A stretch of DNA of 64,000 nt. Source: Rotaria socialis. Its lineage: Eukaryota; Rotifera; Eurotatoria; Philodinida; Philodinidae. The position numbers were made by a program, and so were the translations under genes. Positions 10,057 through 22,735 of the stretch are shown here, one piece after another. The notes beneath the pieces are model-generated. The model was not told where the DNA came from. It was given only the letters and a program-made list of their open reading frames with translations, and made no database searches. The stretch is taken from positions 1 through 64,000 of the forward strand of contig CAJNYU010001140.1 in NCBI GenBank assembly GCA_905331475.1, given 5' to 3'. Each line of letters starts with the position of its first letter. Positions within the stretch are counted from its first letter, which is position 1.

Positions 10057-11400
10057 TCATTTATCACTGAGACCAGTTACACCAGGAAGATCTTTTCCTT
10101 CGAGAAGTTCAAGACTAGCACCACCTTAAAAGGAGTCGATAGATCAGTATAATACTCTCTAATTTAACTTACCTCCAGTTGATACATGATTCATTTGATC
10201 AGCAAAAACAAATTTAGCACTAGCAGTCGCTGTATCTTCTCCGCCAATAATTGTTATAGTATTTTGCTTTGTTTGTTTGACCACAGCTTTGAGTAATTCT
10301 TGTGTTCTATTAGCAAATTGATCTTGTTCAAAAACTTCCATAGAACCATTCCATACAATTGTTTTAGCTTTTTTAATACCATCAATAAATTGTTTTTATG
10401 GATTCTTTGCCGATGTCAAGGCCAAGATAATCCTCGTCGATACCATTTTCTTTTGTTGCTTTTTTCGTTTCTGTTGATTTAATATCATGAGCAACAATAA
10501 AATCAACTAGCAAATAGATTTCAACATTTTTTGTTTTAGCTTTATCGAGAATCTTTTGAAATCGATTTCGATCCTTGTGAATCAAATAAAGATTTAACAA
10601 TTTTCATATTCTCTTTTTCTTCGAGGAATTTAATTTTAAATATAAATATATATATAAGAAATTCAAGAACAAACCAAGAATAGCAAGAAAACGTCGTTCA
10701 GGATTTTCAAGTACTAGACCAAAATAATCAAGCTCTTTTTTCATTAAATAACCGGCTGCACGTTGATCAAGTTTAACTCCGACAATTGAACTGTGAGCAC
10801 AAAGCTGCTCCAAAAGCATCATGAATATCTATAGGGAAAAAAACCAATCGGATCGTATTCATGTAAATATAAGACAAGAAAAAACTTACAAACATCACCA
10901 AATTTTGATAGACTAGCTCGAAATTTATTGGTAGCATCTTTGCCAGCTTTTGTTTTATTGCCTTGTTTATCTTCAACAGAACCTTCTTCAAGATGAAATT
11001 AGAGATTTTCAAGTATAATAATTTGTCCATTATCGGATTCACCAACGACACGTTCAACTTCTTCACCAACACAATCATTCAGAAACGTTACATATTTGCC
11101 AAGTAATCTTTTTAATTCTTCAGCAACGGGCTTTAAACTTTCTTTTTCAGCGCGTTTACCATCAGGTCGACCCAAATGAGACATAAGAATAATTGCTTTT
11201 GCATCTTTATCAAGAGCATATTTTATTGTTGGTAATGCACCTTCAAAATGTGTTGCTTATCTTTTACTTGGCCATGATCCAATGAAACATTGAAATCAAC
11301 ACGCATTAAAACTCGTTTACCTTTTAGGCCGAGATCTCCAATAATTAATTTATTGCTAATACTACCTTTACTAGGTTGTAGATACCATTGAGAGAATGTT
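10057..11400 (-). pseudogene. PGK: Phosphoglycerate kinase pseudogene with introns retained
   Basis: Minus-strand segments in order match [86 protein letters not shown], the TATASAKF region and STGGGASLELLEG, ending at a TGA at 10057. Damage is extensive. A stop replaces the expected Arg after IILENL. Frames shift near the N-terminal KDKQ, at the DAFGAA/HSS junction, around the SLFD segment and in an A-run before QFIDGIKK. About 30-40 residues after LAILG are lost. Conserved NGP-GVFE has become NGSMEVFE and GGGDT has become GGEDT. Two spliceosomal introns remain, so this is a duplicated gene copy, not a retrocopy. Confidence 0.85.
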
Positions 11401-11840
11401 TTTTTCTAGGGCGATTATTATTGAAATAAACCAAAAACCCGAAAGAAAGAACCGATACTCAAACCATGCTTTTATGTTTCAAAGAATAATTAATACGGCA
11501 AGAAAAAAAAATGCAATTCTAGAGCGGCTATGCAGACAGAACGAACAACAATGTTGGTCGAGAACGATAAACTAGGAGGCAAGTGTTATTGTTACCAACA
11601 TCGTAATGGTAAAATTGGCAACACATTGGATTTTGTTACTATTTGCTTTTTGATTAAGTGTACACAATGAAAGAAAGAAAAAACGCTAATGCTATACTTG
11701 TATTTAAGTATGATGAAAGAAAAAGTCGTTTTTTATCGAAGAAAAAACCATGAGAAAAACAACTAATTTCTAAAGGAATCAAAAGTTTAAAGTATTTTCC
11801 ATTGTTTTTTGTTTTGTTTCAGTAGTTCATCATATTGATC
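11401..11840. other. Divergent intergenic region between PGK pseudogene and CIMAP2-like gene
   Basis: About 440 bp separating head-to-head transcription units. It may once have been a bidirectional promoter; no specific motif was recognised. Confidence 0.4.
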
Positions 11841-13414
11841 ATGGCTGCTACGGGTTTTGACAGAATGCCGGGACAAGGTTTCTCATCGAGAACAGCCAGG
11901 TAGAAGATATTTTCGTTAATTAAATTTTCATTTCTTTTTTGATTATTATTAAATATTTAGATTCCAATCACTTGGTTTACATCCAGAATTATTAACTGGG
12001 AGTCAACATCAAAGTACGCCTAATGTTGCACCAGGCTCTTATGATCTAATGCAATATGGTGACTTTAGTGAACAAACAATTCAAAAACGTATGGAAGGTC
12101 CCAACTGGCAACAAGCATTATATACAGAACAGTTAGCTAAATTTCCTCATCCGAATTTTCGAGAAACATATGAAAAACGATTAGAAGATCAAAAACGTCT
12201 TGGTCCTGGTACGTATCCGATAAATGATTTTATAACAGAAGCTGACCGACGGCCACGTTGTGCACGAGGTGCACTTGATCAACTTTCACCACGATTTCCC
12301 AAAGAACAATTAGTATGAGAAAGAAAAAAAAGCTCATTTTGCTTTTCATTTCTACAGTGTTAATACTTTTTCTTTATTAATAGGATAAAGCACCTCCGCC
12401 AGGTGCCTACGGCATTCCTGATGAAAAAATTCACCGAAAACGATGGGAACAAGGTAGTAATATTCCATCACTTGATTGGAATCAAGGCCCAAGAACATTA
12501 CCACTTCAAGTACTGCAAAAACATCGACTTTTTGCTTTTCTTTCTGATCAATACTTTTTTTTAGGGTTCAAAAATCGGCCCAGGAACATATAATATAAAA
12601 AATTCAATAGATGAATTAATTAATAAACGTGTCAGTGAAAAAGGTCCATATCAAATATTTTCATTAGATCGTTCAGCACCAATAGCAACTGGACATTATG
12701 CTGTTTTGGATACATGGGATTTGTCACCTGATTTTCCATCAAAAGATTATCCAGAATCAACATCGATCACACATGAATTAACAAAAAGTAAACATGGAAC
12801 ATTTAGTAAATTGAATAGATTTCAAAAGAAACCTACAAATCGATTAGCTATCGAACATCCAGGTGGGTACGTAGAGAAAATAAAGTAACTAAATTATTCT
12901 TTTGATTTTTGTTTCTTAAACAAAAAAACAGGTCTTGAACCTAAAAATGTTGATTTCCCTGGACCGGGCGCATATGTCGTAACTCGACCATGGGAAAAAC
13001 ATGATTATCACGCGAAAAAAGTTGGATTCAATTCATCATCAACAAGAAACGATAATCGTTCATTTACTAGTACAGGTGGTCATAATGTATGTTATTTATT
13101 AATATTTTTTTTTCCATTTATCCATCACTTTGTATCTTTTTCATAGACGGTCGGTGTTGGTCGATATAATATTGTATCGCCCGTTCGAGATGAAACTATA
13201 GCTGATAAACGTAAACGACCTAAACGACGAAATATTGCTTTTTCTTCCACAACATCCCGTTTTGCAACTGTCGATGGTGAATCGTTATTGAAGTAAGTCG
13301 CAATCTAAAAACCAAAGTGATACAATGCATCTTGTATATTTTAGTGAACGTTTGAAACCACATAATCTTCGCCTGGAACAACGACAACAGTTATTCCTCA
13401 AAGGTCATATATAA
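11841..13414 (+). CDS. CIMAP2: Ciliary microtubule-associated protein CIMAP2 (LEXM)-like, STPG repeats
   Basis: Seven phase-consistent exons: 11841-11899, 11961-12312, 12384-12509, 12565-12862, 12932-13086, 13147-13292 and 13345-13414 (401 residues). The start ARFQSLGLHPELL and the following APGSYDLMQYGDFS resemble the LEXM/CIMAP2 N-terminus. STPG/SHIPPO-type proline-glycine repeats recur: LGPGTYPI, PPPGAYGIP, IGPGTYNI, FPGPGAYVV and VGVGRYNI. Such proteins line axonemal microtubules, which fits a ciliated animal. Introns are 49-71 nt. AATAAA lies near 13598. The exact family member is inferred; another STPG-repeat protein is possible. Confidence 0.72.
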
Positions 13415-16173
13415 GCATAAATTATCTATGCGAAACCACAGACCATCAAAGTTTATCTGATACCTCATTGCTTTCTCTTTCGTTATTAGCTTCTTTTGCC
13501 TTATCAGTATTATCAACGCGAACTTTTTTAATTGTATATTTTTTCTTGTGAATCAATGAAACGAAAGCCTTAACGTTGTTGTACTTCCAAATCGATCAAT
13601 AAAATTTTTAATAAATGATTTCAATATTTTGGTTACTGCAGTCCTCGAAGGTGCACTTATAGAACAAATCAGCTAGAATGTTCATCGATTTAGATTTGAA
13701 AATGAAACTATCAATGATTTCTCTTATTTTTTCAAGGAACTGTTTTCATCTGAAAAATGCTGAAATCTGATATTTTATTGAAAGATGCTTTCTGAGTCAT
13801 TATCTTTCCTTTTTACGATTCGAACTAACCCTGATGCGTACAAATTATTTTCTATTCGTACTTGACTAACCCAGTTATGATATATATGTGTACTTTTAGT
13901 TCGAACTCTTAGCACTTTTGTTCGTACTCATTTATGATGGTGTCCTACTCTGAGAGTTCGGAGTTTTCTCAATGATATAAATGACCATTTTTGACTTTGT
14001 GTGCAGTTCAGCAGAAACAGAATGGGCGTATCTAATTATACTTGTCGTAGATGTTAAAAGTTTCAATTGTCGTATTTTGATTGAGATACAATATAAAAAC
14101 AACTATGCAGTACAGATTAAATATAATACTTGTTTACTTCTAGTTTCATTGGATCAGTTAAACCATTAAAATATCCAGGCATTATATTTTAATTTCGACT
14201 AAGTTTCAATGCTTTTTACTAAATTAAAAATAATCAAAATGCATAGTTTACTCATCATTCTTTGACATGTCAACAAACAATGTCTCTAATTTGCATCTTT
14301 AACCAATAAAAATGACAGATTTTGCGAGAAAATCCCGACGCATTATCTATTATTAAAAAGTTTAAGAAATAAACTAAGCCCCGTCAGGGTAATATTGAAA
14401 GCTATGAATCACAGCCCAGGACTATTCATTAACATCACGGATTTTGTTTTTTCGGTAGACAAATCAATGTCCCATCTATTGATCGATCGACCAACCAACG
14501 AGTAGAAAGAAATTATTGTCATCAAAGCAATACGCATAATGTCAAAACGATTATTTTTCAATGAATGAAAAACGTTTTCATGACTCAAAATCAGTTAAAT
14601 CCAATTTATAAAATAAGTTTTGCATTATTCACATCAATGATTATAAAATATAAGCTCGACTTTGCTTTTATTGTTATTTTACTTTCAGTTCATTATCAGT
14701 GAATAGCTTTATGCTTCGTAGTAACTGCCACTACTCAAAAACCATTTCATTGAATGACATGCATATGCGTAAAACCTTTCAATACATGAATAAAGCTGTA
14801 TCCAATATTTTTTGCCCCTCCCCGCCCCCCTCCACGATATGTTATAGGCATGACTCAATCGTTATACTTTTCCATCGAGATGAGTCAAACACATTGTGTG
14901 CCATTTTTATAGAGTTCTTCAAATTCGTATCACAACTGGCAAGAACCGACATCTCTGTCGATAGAGCGGAAGAAAAAATGTTTTCTTTGAAATTCGATCT
15001 GTCACAAACAAAATGTTCGTATTTTCAAACTGCAGAGAGACACTTATTGACAGGAAAACAAACCAAGTGTTTCCATCGAAATTTAATCTATTGACTACTT
15101 AACTACATTCCATGACTAAGAACGTTCACGTCAAAACAATATACGATTTATTCACTAATATTGAGTTCTTTCAGATCAACACCTACTGTGACCTATATGT
15201 TCTCTTATTAAAAAAAAAGAAGTATGATCTTGCTTCGATAGATAATTATGATACAATGATGAGATCGTTTTCCTTAAAAAGAAAAATGTCCTTTTCATGA
15301 GTCTATGACGTATTTCTGTATTATTTATTCATCCTTATAGGAATCATATTGATCTTTTACAACCCCTATCACCTTCTCATTATCTGTGGTCTGAAGCCTT
15401 TTTTGGTCTCTTTCAACGATGTAGAAATTCAATCGTCATTAAAACGAAGATCTTTGTTGTGAAAGACTATACAAAAATATGATGCTCATTGGTTTCTACA
15501 TTGATGAATATTTATAGCAAATAAAAGTTTTTTTTTTGCTGTCCTCTTATTCAAATTAACTAGAGCCTATGCATGATAATCACTTGACTGGTAAACATGT
15601 ATAAATAAACAATTTAGGCTATTGCGAACGCCATTTAAGTGTACAGGCATGTTTGCGAAACATTTCTTCTTTTTTGTTTCTGGTAAAATGAAATTATCGA
15701 TTGCAATCTGACCTTATATTGACAGAAATACTATCTATATATAAACATTTGAAGAACGATGGAATATATATTTCTGAACAAGAAGAAATATACGAGAAAA
15801 TTGTGTAAGAAATTTTCGATAGTATAAAATTACTTTTGATTATTCTAGAAATGTCAAAAAAGAAAACGCAGTCTATTCTGTGTTCTAAGTAAATTGGATA
15901 GAAGAATTTTTTTTATAAATCCTCTTATCAAATATTACTCATTCGGCTGATTGATTTGGTCATTTTTCAGTCGTATTTTTAGTTGGAAGGTTAGTGAATT
16001 TTTCATATACTATTCATAATTCTCTTGCATTTGACTGAGATGTAGCTGTGTATCCGAGAAAAGAAAAGAAAACAGTAATCGTATTGTTTTTCTATAATCG
16101 AGATAAATCGGTATGAGAAATTTTTAGATTAATCTTCAAAATTAACCAATTTGATCAAGTAGATAAAAAGAAA
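13415..16173. other. Intergenic, nothing recognised
   Basis: A gene-free 2.7 kb. A 131-codon open frame at 14699-15094 and a 62-codon frame at 15112-15300 show no family feature. At 14411 the words AGCCCAGGACTATTC faintly resemble the TIR-family end but no partner was found. Confidence 0.4.
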
Positions 16174-17110
16174 ATGGGAACTTGGATTGGTCACATTGCG
16201 CCTGGTACGCTTTCGAAAGCATTATCTACTGTATTTAGACTTAAATCTTTCTTTAAATTTAGGCGTATTCTTTATTTTATTTGCTTTGTGGTGGCATATA
16301 AATAATTGCATACGTTATATGCGATCACTGGCTAGTGAAACGGGTAGAGAAACATTACCGAAAAAAGTAACGTTTCTAGGATCAACAACGTATCCATGTG
16401 CATGTTTACCGGGTAAAACTTTTCGACAAGTACCAGCAGAAAGTATTTTAAAAATTCTCATAACATCCATTCATTTTGCCATTGAACTTATAACCGGCTA
16501 CTCCAGAGATCCAAGACCTCATATTGGCGATGAAAATGCTCATCATACAGCTATGCTTTTTGGCTTTTTTCTTGGTGCTTGGATTGAAATACTTGTTCAT
16601 TATAGATTTGCATTACCAAAACGTATAACACAATTTATGGGTTTCTTAGCTTTTTCTATGGAAGGTTTAATGATGGTATTTCATTTGCATGCTCGAAGTA
16701 TGGTTGATGCTCATATGCATCAACTACTGGCCTTGACAATAGTCTGTTCAATGATAGGAGCTTTGTGTGAATGTTTTGATCCAAATAATTTTTGGTTTAT
16801 TGTTGGCCGAAGTTTTTTTGCTTTAACACAAGGCACTTGGTTCATTCAAGCAGCCTATGTCATATGGCCAGCAACAACAAATCCGTTGTTTGTTTGGGAT
16901 CCGGAATCTCATCGATCAGTTTCATTATTAACAATGTCATATGCATATCATTTAGCGGGTAATGCTTTTATATTAATAATTGTTTATTTATTAGTGCACA
17001 TGCGCATTAAACCACGTATAGAATCAGATACTGATGAAGTCCATGATGACGAGACATTTTCGGGCTATAAATTGATTCTAAATACACATGATGAAGAAAA
17101 TCATGTGTGA
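16174..17110 (+). CDS. TMEM45-like multi-pass membrane protein (DUF716)
   Basis: Two exons, 16174-16204 and 16263-17110, with a 58-nt intron; 292 residues, close to the family's 250-290. The N-terminus MGTWIGHIAPG joined to VFFILFALWW matches TMEM45 proteins (human [21 protein letters not shown]). The DUF716 signature HLHARSMVDAHMHQLL is present, with about six to seven hydrophobic segments and a charged C-terminal tail. Using the upstream ATG and splicing recovers the conserved first residues that an uninterrupted frame from 16187 lacks. The molecular function of the family is unsettled. AATAAA at about 17223. Confidence 0.85.
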
Positions 17111-17301
17111 AATAATAAGAACCTCATTTCTACCTAAACAAATTATTTTTATGTCTTTTCGTGCTGTAAGATTTTCATATTTCTGGAATTATTGATATTG
17201 TCAAAGTGCGTTATTTTTCTTTTAATAAAGATTTGAACAGAAAAATCGCAATTATTGTTGTTGTGGTAACTTATTTTGCGCTTAATAAATTTATTCGACT
17301 A

Positions 17302-19484
17302 ATGAGTATGACCTATGTCTGTCTATGCCTATTGTATATTCTAATCATCACTGCTCAAAGTAAGTCATGCTTATGAATTAATCGATCAATAAAATTTGCA
17401 TCTATAGAAGATGATTTATTGCTTAATGGATCGAAATTTCCATCGTCTATCTATGTACCAATTGATGAATCTTATTTATTGAAATGTAATTCAGAGAATA
17501 TTGTCCATTGGAAATTGTATTTGAATAATGGAAGAATTGAGTTTGTAAATGATAAACTAATTCGTTTAGAAGAATTTAATAAAAACCGTGATGGATTTTA
17601 TCAATGTTACACAAATGATGAATCATCACAGCCACGTGGTGTTTTTATTTTTTCTAATGGTAATCTACAAAATATTTGACAGCTCCTTTCCTTTTATTAT
17701 ATGCTGCTAATTTTCATGATAAGTATTAGTTAAAGATATCGCGATCTTGCAATACAATGAAAGCATTACAGTTTCGACATACAAATCTTGTCCTTTTAAT
17801 TTAACGGGGTGGTTCGTTACCAAATCGATAGGATCATTTTCTTAACTATGAAACCAATAAAAAAAAACAACGTGGGCACCTGTAGATAGTTAACTATATG
17901 AGGTCTTCTCAATCGTGATAAAAGAAGTATTTATTTACAGGTGCACGCTCGATCGACCGTACTTGGACAAAATTAACAGAATTTCATGAAAATCTAGTAA
18001 CTAGTTGTCGACCTAGTCATTTTAATTATGGCTTTAACGAACAATTCATTGAATTAATCGATACTAAACAGACCATTCGTTATAATCGTAGTGCTCTATT
18101 GATTAAACATATTCGAAGTACTACACATCTTTTTTGTAAATTATATATGGATACCACCTGTGTTGGTGTACGTGTACAAACATTAATTGGAAAAAGTTTT
18201 TTTTTTTATAGTACATACTTAATAGTTTTTACATATAGCATAATTATAGATCTTGATAGTCCACTTTTATCAGATGAATATTTAAAAACCAATGATTATA
18301 TCTCAATGAATACAAATGAACGTGATACGCATCGTATCGCTTTTGAGGGTATGAAGAATTTAATTTATTCTATTGAAACTGTTAAAATGAATTATAGGTG
18401 ATTCTGTCTATTTTCATTGCCCATCAAATGAGTCATCATCTATTCAATGGAATTTTCTTTCGGCTAATTATTACTCAATGATAACGCTTGCAGTCTTGTA
18501 TGATCAAGATACTAAAATTCAATCAGTAACTAGAGCTGACGCCGGACTCTATACATGTCAAACAGAGAACACTATTTATCAACGAATCGTATTAACAATT
18601 ATTCGTGAGAATTTTAATTTCATTTTGAAAAAAAAATGTCATAGATTAAGCTTGAAGATCCTCCTAAACCGCCTGATAACATTTACGAGCGTACATATAA
18701 TGCTAATTTGTATTCGAAATATCTGATTTGCTGTAATTTGGATGCTATTCCTTATCCAACCTATTCATGGTCAATGATTACTGAATTTCAAAATACATCT
18801 TTTGTTTGGTGTTCTAAACGTTGTTGTTGGTTACACATTATCTATAGGAGCTATCAAAATGTTATTTGTACATCAACTAATCAAATTGGAATGGCGAAAT
18901 ATAGCATCCATTTAAATGTGCAAGGTAAAACAATAGGAATCAACTTCTAATTCGAATTTTTCGTTCAAATCTTAGAGACTGATTCCCATTCTACAATTGT
19001 TTATGATGAAACAGAATTTCATACTGATACGAATAAATCTACAGTTATTAGAAACACAACAGAATATCAATCAATTGTAACTATGGAAGAAAAGTTAGTT
19101 TTTTAGATTAATACCTGTTACAAAAATTTTCGAACACCAGTCATTCTAAAAAATAGAAATTCTGTTTTGTTTTTGGTTTCTGCAACCACGCTGACGGAAA
19201 ATCTGCAGTATAAATGACTAAATTTTGTTCAAGGAATTTTGCAGCAGTCATTATTTGAATTCTTTGGTTTATTTAAATATTTATTAGGACCCACATCTCC
19301 GAAGAGAAAACAACTATTACAGTTTGTATAATAGTATTAAATGTATAATTATCAAATTTTTTTTTAATAACAGATAAATGATAAAGCTGAAACAGCAACG
19401 GCTTTCTTAGACTATGTATTGTCTTCGTCCCATGATTCTGATATAAATACAACTGACAAAACTCTAAATAAAGTAATTCCATGA
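17302..19484 (+). CDS. Immunoglobulin-domain secreted or surface protein (model uncertain)
   Basis: Probable exons: 17302-17359, 17408-17659, 17941-18195, 18250-18348, 18398-18604, 18651-18924, 18976-19090, 19287-19335 and 19374-19484. The first encodes a signal peptide (MSMTYVCLCLLYILIITAQ). Ig-like signatures are DGFYQCYTN (domain 1), SVYFHCPS with ADAGLYTCQTEN (a middle domain) and NVICTSTNQIGMAKY (a third domain), similar in style to receptor-tyrosine-kinase ectodomains. No transmembrane helix or kinase follows. The junction between the exon ending near 18604 and the one at 18651 does not keep phase with the best donor, so either a weaker donor is used or the gene is damaged there. The last two exons are the least certain. 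Confidence 0.5.
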
Positions 19485-19617
19485 GAATGAATAATTGTAC
19501 GTAAAGTAATTACATTGTGAATTTAATCAAAATATAGAAATTCTTTTTATATTGTTTTTACATTGATAGAGATGTTATTTATGAAACAAGAAGAAAAATC
19601 ACTAAACTTGATGCTAT

Positions 19618-20601
19618 TCAATCCCAAACAGTTTTCTGTTGTGCTTGTTTACGATCTAATGATGATGTACGAGTCGGTTCAACGTCAACGAAACGTTTAC
19701 GAAATAAATATAAGAGTGCTAAATCATTCATTTTAAGTTCCTTTGGATTGATCAATTGATGGCCGGATCTATTTTTTGATATGATTTGTTCTGATGTGGT
19801 ACGTGCAATAGGTTTTGAAGCGAACAAAGAATAATTAGAATATTTTTCTTGACGCTCAGTGCTTGATTGTGGATGACTCCATGCAGCATGAGAAACTTCT
19901 TTGTTCCGCTTGAAATTAGAATTTTCAAAGGTTTCCTGTGTTGTTGCGTTGAATTTCTCGGTAGTTGCACAAGGAATAATTGGAGGTAGTATGGGTGCAT
20001 CATTTTCTTTACGAATAGCAAATTTTTCATCATGATCTGAAGAAGAATGTTGTTTAATTTCTTGTTGAATCGAATCGGATTCCTCGATAGTTGTAGAGGT
20101 TTTAACTGGTGATGGTCCCGATGAAACTATTCGTTCGGTTATGACAGATTTTTCATTTGATTTCTGTTCGATTGAGGGAAGCGACTTTGTTGAATCTTGT
20201 TTCTCGTTTTCTAAATCGATAGATTGATTTTTGAATAAATATGGTAGATGAGGAGAAGACTCGATTTTATCGTTTGTTGGAGTGTGGTTGGTTTTTAAAG
20301 ACGAATTTTCTATTGGTGGCAATACTAGATTTTCATTGACTATTAACGATGATTTCTGTTGATCAATGTATCTTACAGGTGAATTAGAAGATTTCTTCGT
20401 TGGAGATATTGTTCGTTTACTTGATTGACGATCGAGTGATTGCGTTTTTGTTGGAAAATAATGATTTAATCTTGTTTCTGATTCATCATTCAACGATTTT
20501 CTATCTAAAACTCTTCTATTATGTATACGACGTCGTCTGTTTAAACGCTGCGCTAATGTTTCGTCTTGATAACCACCATTCAATATTTTCCTATTCAACA
20601 T
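19618..20601 (-). CDS. Hypothetical Ser-rich, probably disordered protein
   Basis: An uninterrupted 327-codon frame starting at an ATG whose product begins MLNRKILNGG. It has an Arg-rich N-terminal patch (RLNRRRRIHNRR), a long Ser/Thr/Glu/Lys-rich middle with several SP motifs, and a hydrophobic LALLYLFRKRF segment near the C-terminus before RTSSLDRK. There are no cysteines in a pattern, no signal peptide and no membrane segment. No family recognised. It converges with the 3' end of the Ig-domain gene (134 bp apart). An intrinsically disordered nuclear or cytoskeletal protein is possible, but that is a guess. Confidence 0.6.
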   Translation of the reverse strand: MLNRKILNGGYQDETLAQRLNRRRRIHNRRVLDRKSLNDESETRLNHYFPTKTQSLDRQSSKRTISPTKKSSNSPVRYIDQQKSSLIVNENLVLPPIENSSLKTNHTPTNDKIESSPHLPYLFKNQSIDLENEKQDSTKSLPSIEQKSNEKSVITERIVSSGPSPVKTSTTIEESDSIQQEIKQHSSSDHDEKFAIRKENDAPILPPIIPCATTEKFNATTQETFENSNFKRNKEVSHAAWSHPQSSTERQEKYSNYSLFASKPIARTTSEQIISKNRSGHQLINPKELKMNDLALLYLFRKRFVDVEPTRTSSLDRKQAQQKTVWD

Positions 20602-21853
20602 AATTTTATGAAAATATCTTTGAAAGAAAAGTTACTTGATTTTTGTTATCAATTCTGTTTTTATGACTTGTAAAAAGTATGAAGAAAAAAAAACGTTTAT
20701 TTCTTAATGACAATTAAATATATTTCACGGCAACAATTTCCCATCGTTTCTATGACGAACTTATTCTTCCTTTTCTACTTTTGAGAAGTCTTAAGTTTAT
20801 TCTTCATAGAAGCAAAATAGCATCAATCACTTTTTCATCGAAATAAATACATGAATTCAGTGGTCTCAAACTGAACTAGAAGATTGCATAAATAAAGAGA
20901 TGATGCGTGAATTCGTTCAATTGTGTGCACGATGATGAGATGAAATATAAAATGGAGTCAACATTATATTGAATGAATGCACCCATACAAGTTTCTTTTT
21001 ACTTCTTCATCGGTAGACAGTCAACTGTTCCTCGCATGATGATAATTGAACTATAGGAGAATCTATACTAAACAAAAAAAAATGTACTTTGAATACTATT
21101 TTCTGTTTTATTATGAAATCAAAGAAGTTTGCGATGATATTATTTATACGAAAGGTATTATATATCATTAACTTTAATCTTTTGTTGATTTAAATGCAGA
21201 AATAATCAAAAATCAACAAGAAATGTTGAAAAAAAATCTATTATTTATTCAAGATTCAAATCAAATAGAACTTTACAAAATTTTAAAGTGTCATTGGCAA
21301 AATGCAAACGGATATAAATAACGTCAACTTCGAACGGTAAGAAAGAAGGATGGTGAAAAGAACCTTTCACGCTTTTTAAAAAAAAACTATACGAAGACTT
21401 TAAAAATCATTCATTCGAAATAGCCTTCATAAGAATATATATATATATATATAATACGTTCGAAAGGATACTATTATTGCATTCAGTGACAATATAAATG
21501 TAGGGATGCTTTAGAACAATTTCACTTTTTTTTCTTTCTCTTTCAGACTAATGAAATTATTGAGAATAACCAACACTTGTTGGCACAAGGTAACACATTC
21601 TCTATCGTAGAATCAACGAGTCAGATATATCCTTGAGCTGACGAGTGATCACACATACATCTATAGTGAACATGCGAGAAGAATGCGAGTCTATTAGACA
21701 CGGAGGGTAATGTTTATTCTAATATAAACGTTGTAATTTTCTTTTGCTTATATAATTCTTGAGTCGTGCATATGGAATATATGTATATGATTTTCATCGC
21801 AATCTACATCTCATTTCTAGATATAGACATTAATCGATGTCTGATCATTTCAC
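20602..21853. other. Divergent intergenic region upstream of the ephrin gene
   Basis: AT-rich with a short TA run at about 21437-21452. Contains the presumed promoters of the minus-strand hypothetical gene and the ephrin; no motif can be assigned. Confidence 0.4.
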
Positions 21854-22540
21854 ATGTCATTAACATATCTTTTTATTCAGTTTGTAATGTTTTCGACCTA
21901 TATTATTTGTTTCGCAAATCGTCGTCATCATCGGCAACATTTAGAAATCTATTGGAATTCGTCAAATGTAATTTTTCATTCATCCGGTTTTTTCACTGTT
22001 TATCTAGGAGATTCAATTGATTTTATTTGCCCCTATTATGAAAATGAATATGCTAGTGTTGATATTGAATATAATACACTTTATCTTGTGAATGAAAATG
22101 ATTATTATAATTGTAATACAATAAATTATAGTTCATTAATAAAATGTAATAAACCATTTGATATGCAACGATTAATTTATACATTATCAATATCAAAATA
22201 TTTGCCTTATCCGAACTTACCGGAATTTACCGAAGGACATTTTTATTATTTTATTTCGACATCATCCGGTCAATTATCTGGTATTGATCAACGTGATGAT
22301 GGTTTATGTCATAGGAAAAATATGAAATTGATCATTAATGTACAAAAATATTATCGACACTATCATCAAGAACATCGACGTTTAACAAAACCTACAGTAG
22401 CGAAACGAACAAATATAACTTTTATCGATTCAGATCAACAATATCTTTTTCTCTCATCATTATCTTCAAGTACTAGTCAAAATTTTTATTTGACTTTTCT
22501 GTTGTTTGCGTTTTGTTTACGGGCTAAATCGAAAACTTAA
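21854..22540 (+). CDS. Ephrin (probably GPI-anchored)
   Basis: A single-exon frame of 228 residues. Residues 1-21 form a signal peptide (MSLTYLFIQFVMFSTYIICF). The receptor-binding domain follows with ephrin hallmarks: HLEIYWNSSN, VYLGDSIDFICPYYE, NTLYLVNENDYYNC, LIKCNKPF, TLSISKYLPYP, GHFYYFISTSSG and GLCHRKNMKLIINV. All four disulfide cysteines of the fold are visible (in FICPYY, YYNCNT, LIKCNK and GLCHRK). The C-terminus ends in a short hydrophobic stretch (NFYLTFLLFAFCL) with only a few following residues, as in GPI-signalled ephrin-A; no cytoplasmic PDZ tail is seen. Ephrins bind Eph receptors for cell-contact guidance. No intron in this frame, unlike many neighbours. Confidence 0.88.
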   Translation: MSLTYLFIQFVMFSTYIICFANRRHHRQHLEIYWNSSNVIFHSSGFFTVYLGDSIDFICPYYENEYASVDIEYNTLYLVNENDYYNCNTINYSSLIKCNKPFDMQRLIYTLSISKYLPYPNLPEFTEGHFYYFISTSSGQLSGIDQRDDGLCHRKNMKLIINVQKYYRHYHQEHRRLTKPTVAKRTNITFIDSDQQYLFLSSLSSSTSQNFYLTFLLFAFCLRAKSKT

Positions 22541-22735
22541 TTAATTGTTTGCGTTTGTGTGTTTTATATTTTCTACTTTAATAGTATTGTAATATGATCT
22601 AATGAAATATTTTTCAATAGACAACTGTTGAGAAGAAATACGAAAGAAAAAAAAACGAATCTCAGTTGGTTTGTCTATGCCTGTTTATCTTTATTTTCAT
22701 TCGCCTCCTTCCTCCTAGCTCAAAAACAATTCATC

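Noticed and set aside
10773-11078. 101-codon frame considered as a separate gene
   Set aside because: It is an off-frame reading across a PGK intron and frameshifted PGK exons.
14699-15094. 131-codon open frame
   Set aside because: No family feature, biased composition, and no splice or promoter context that would support a gene.
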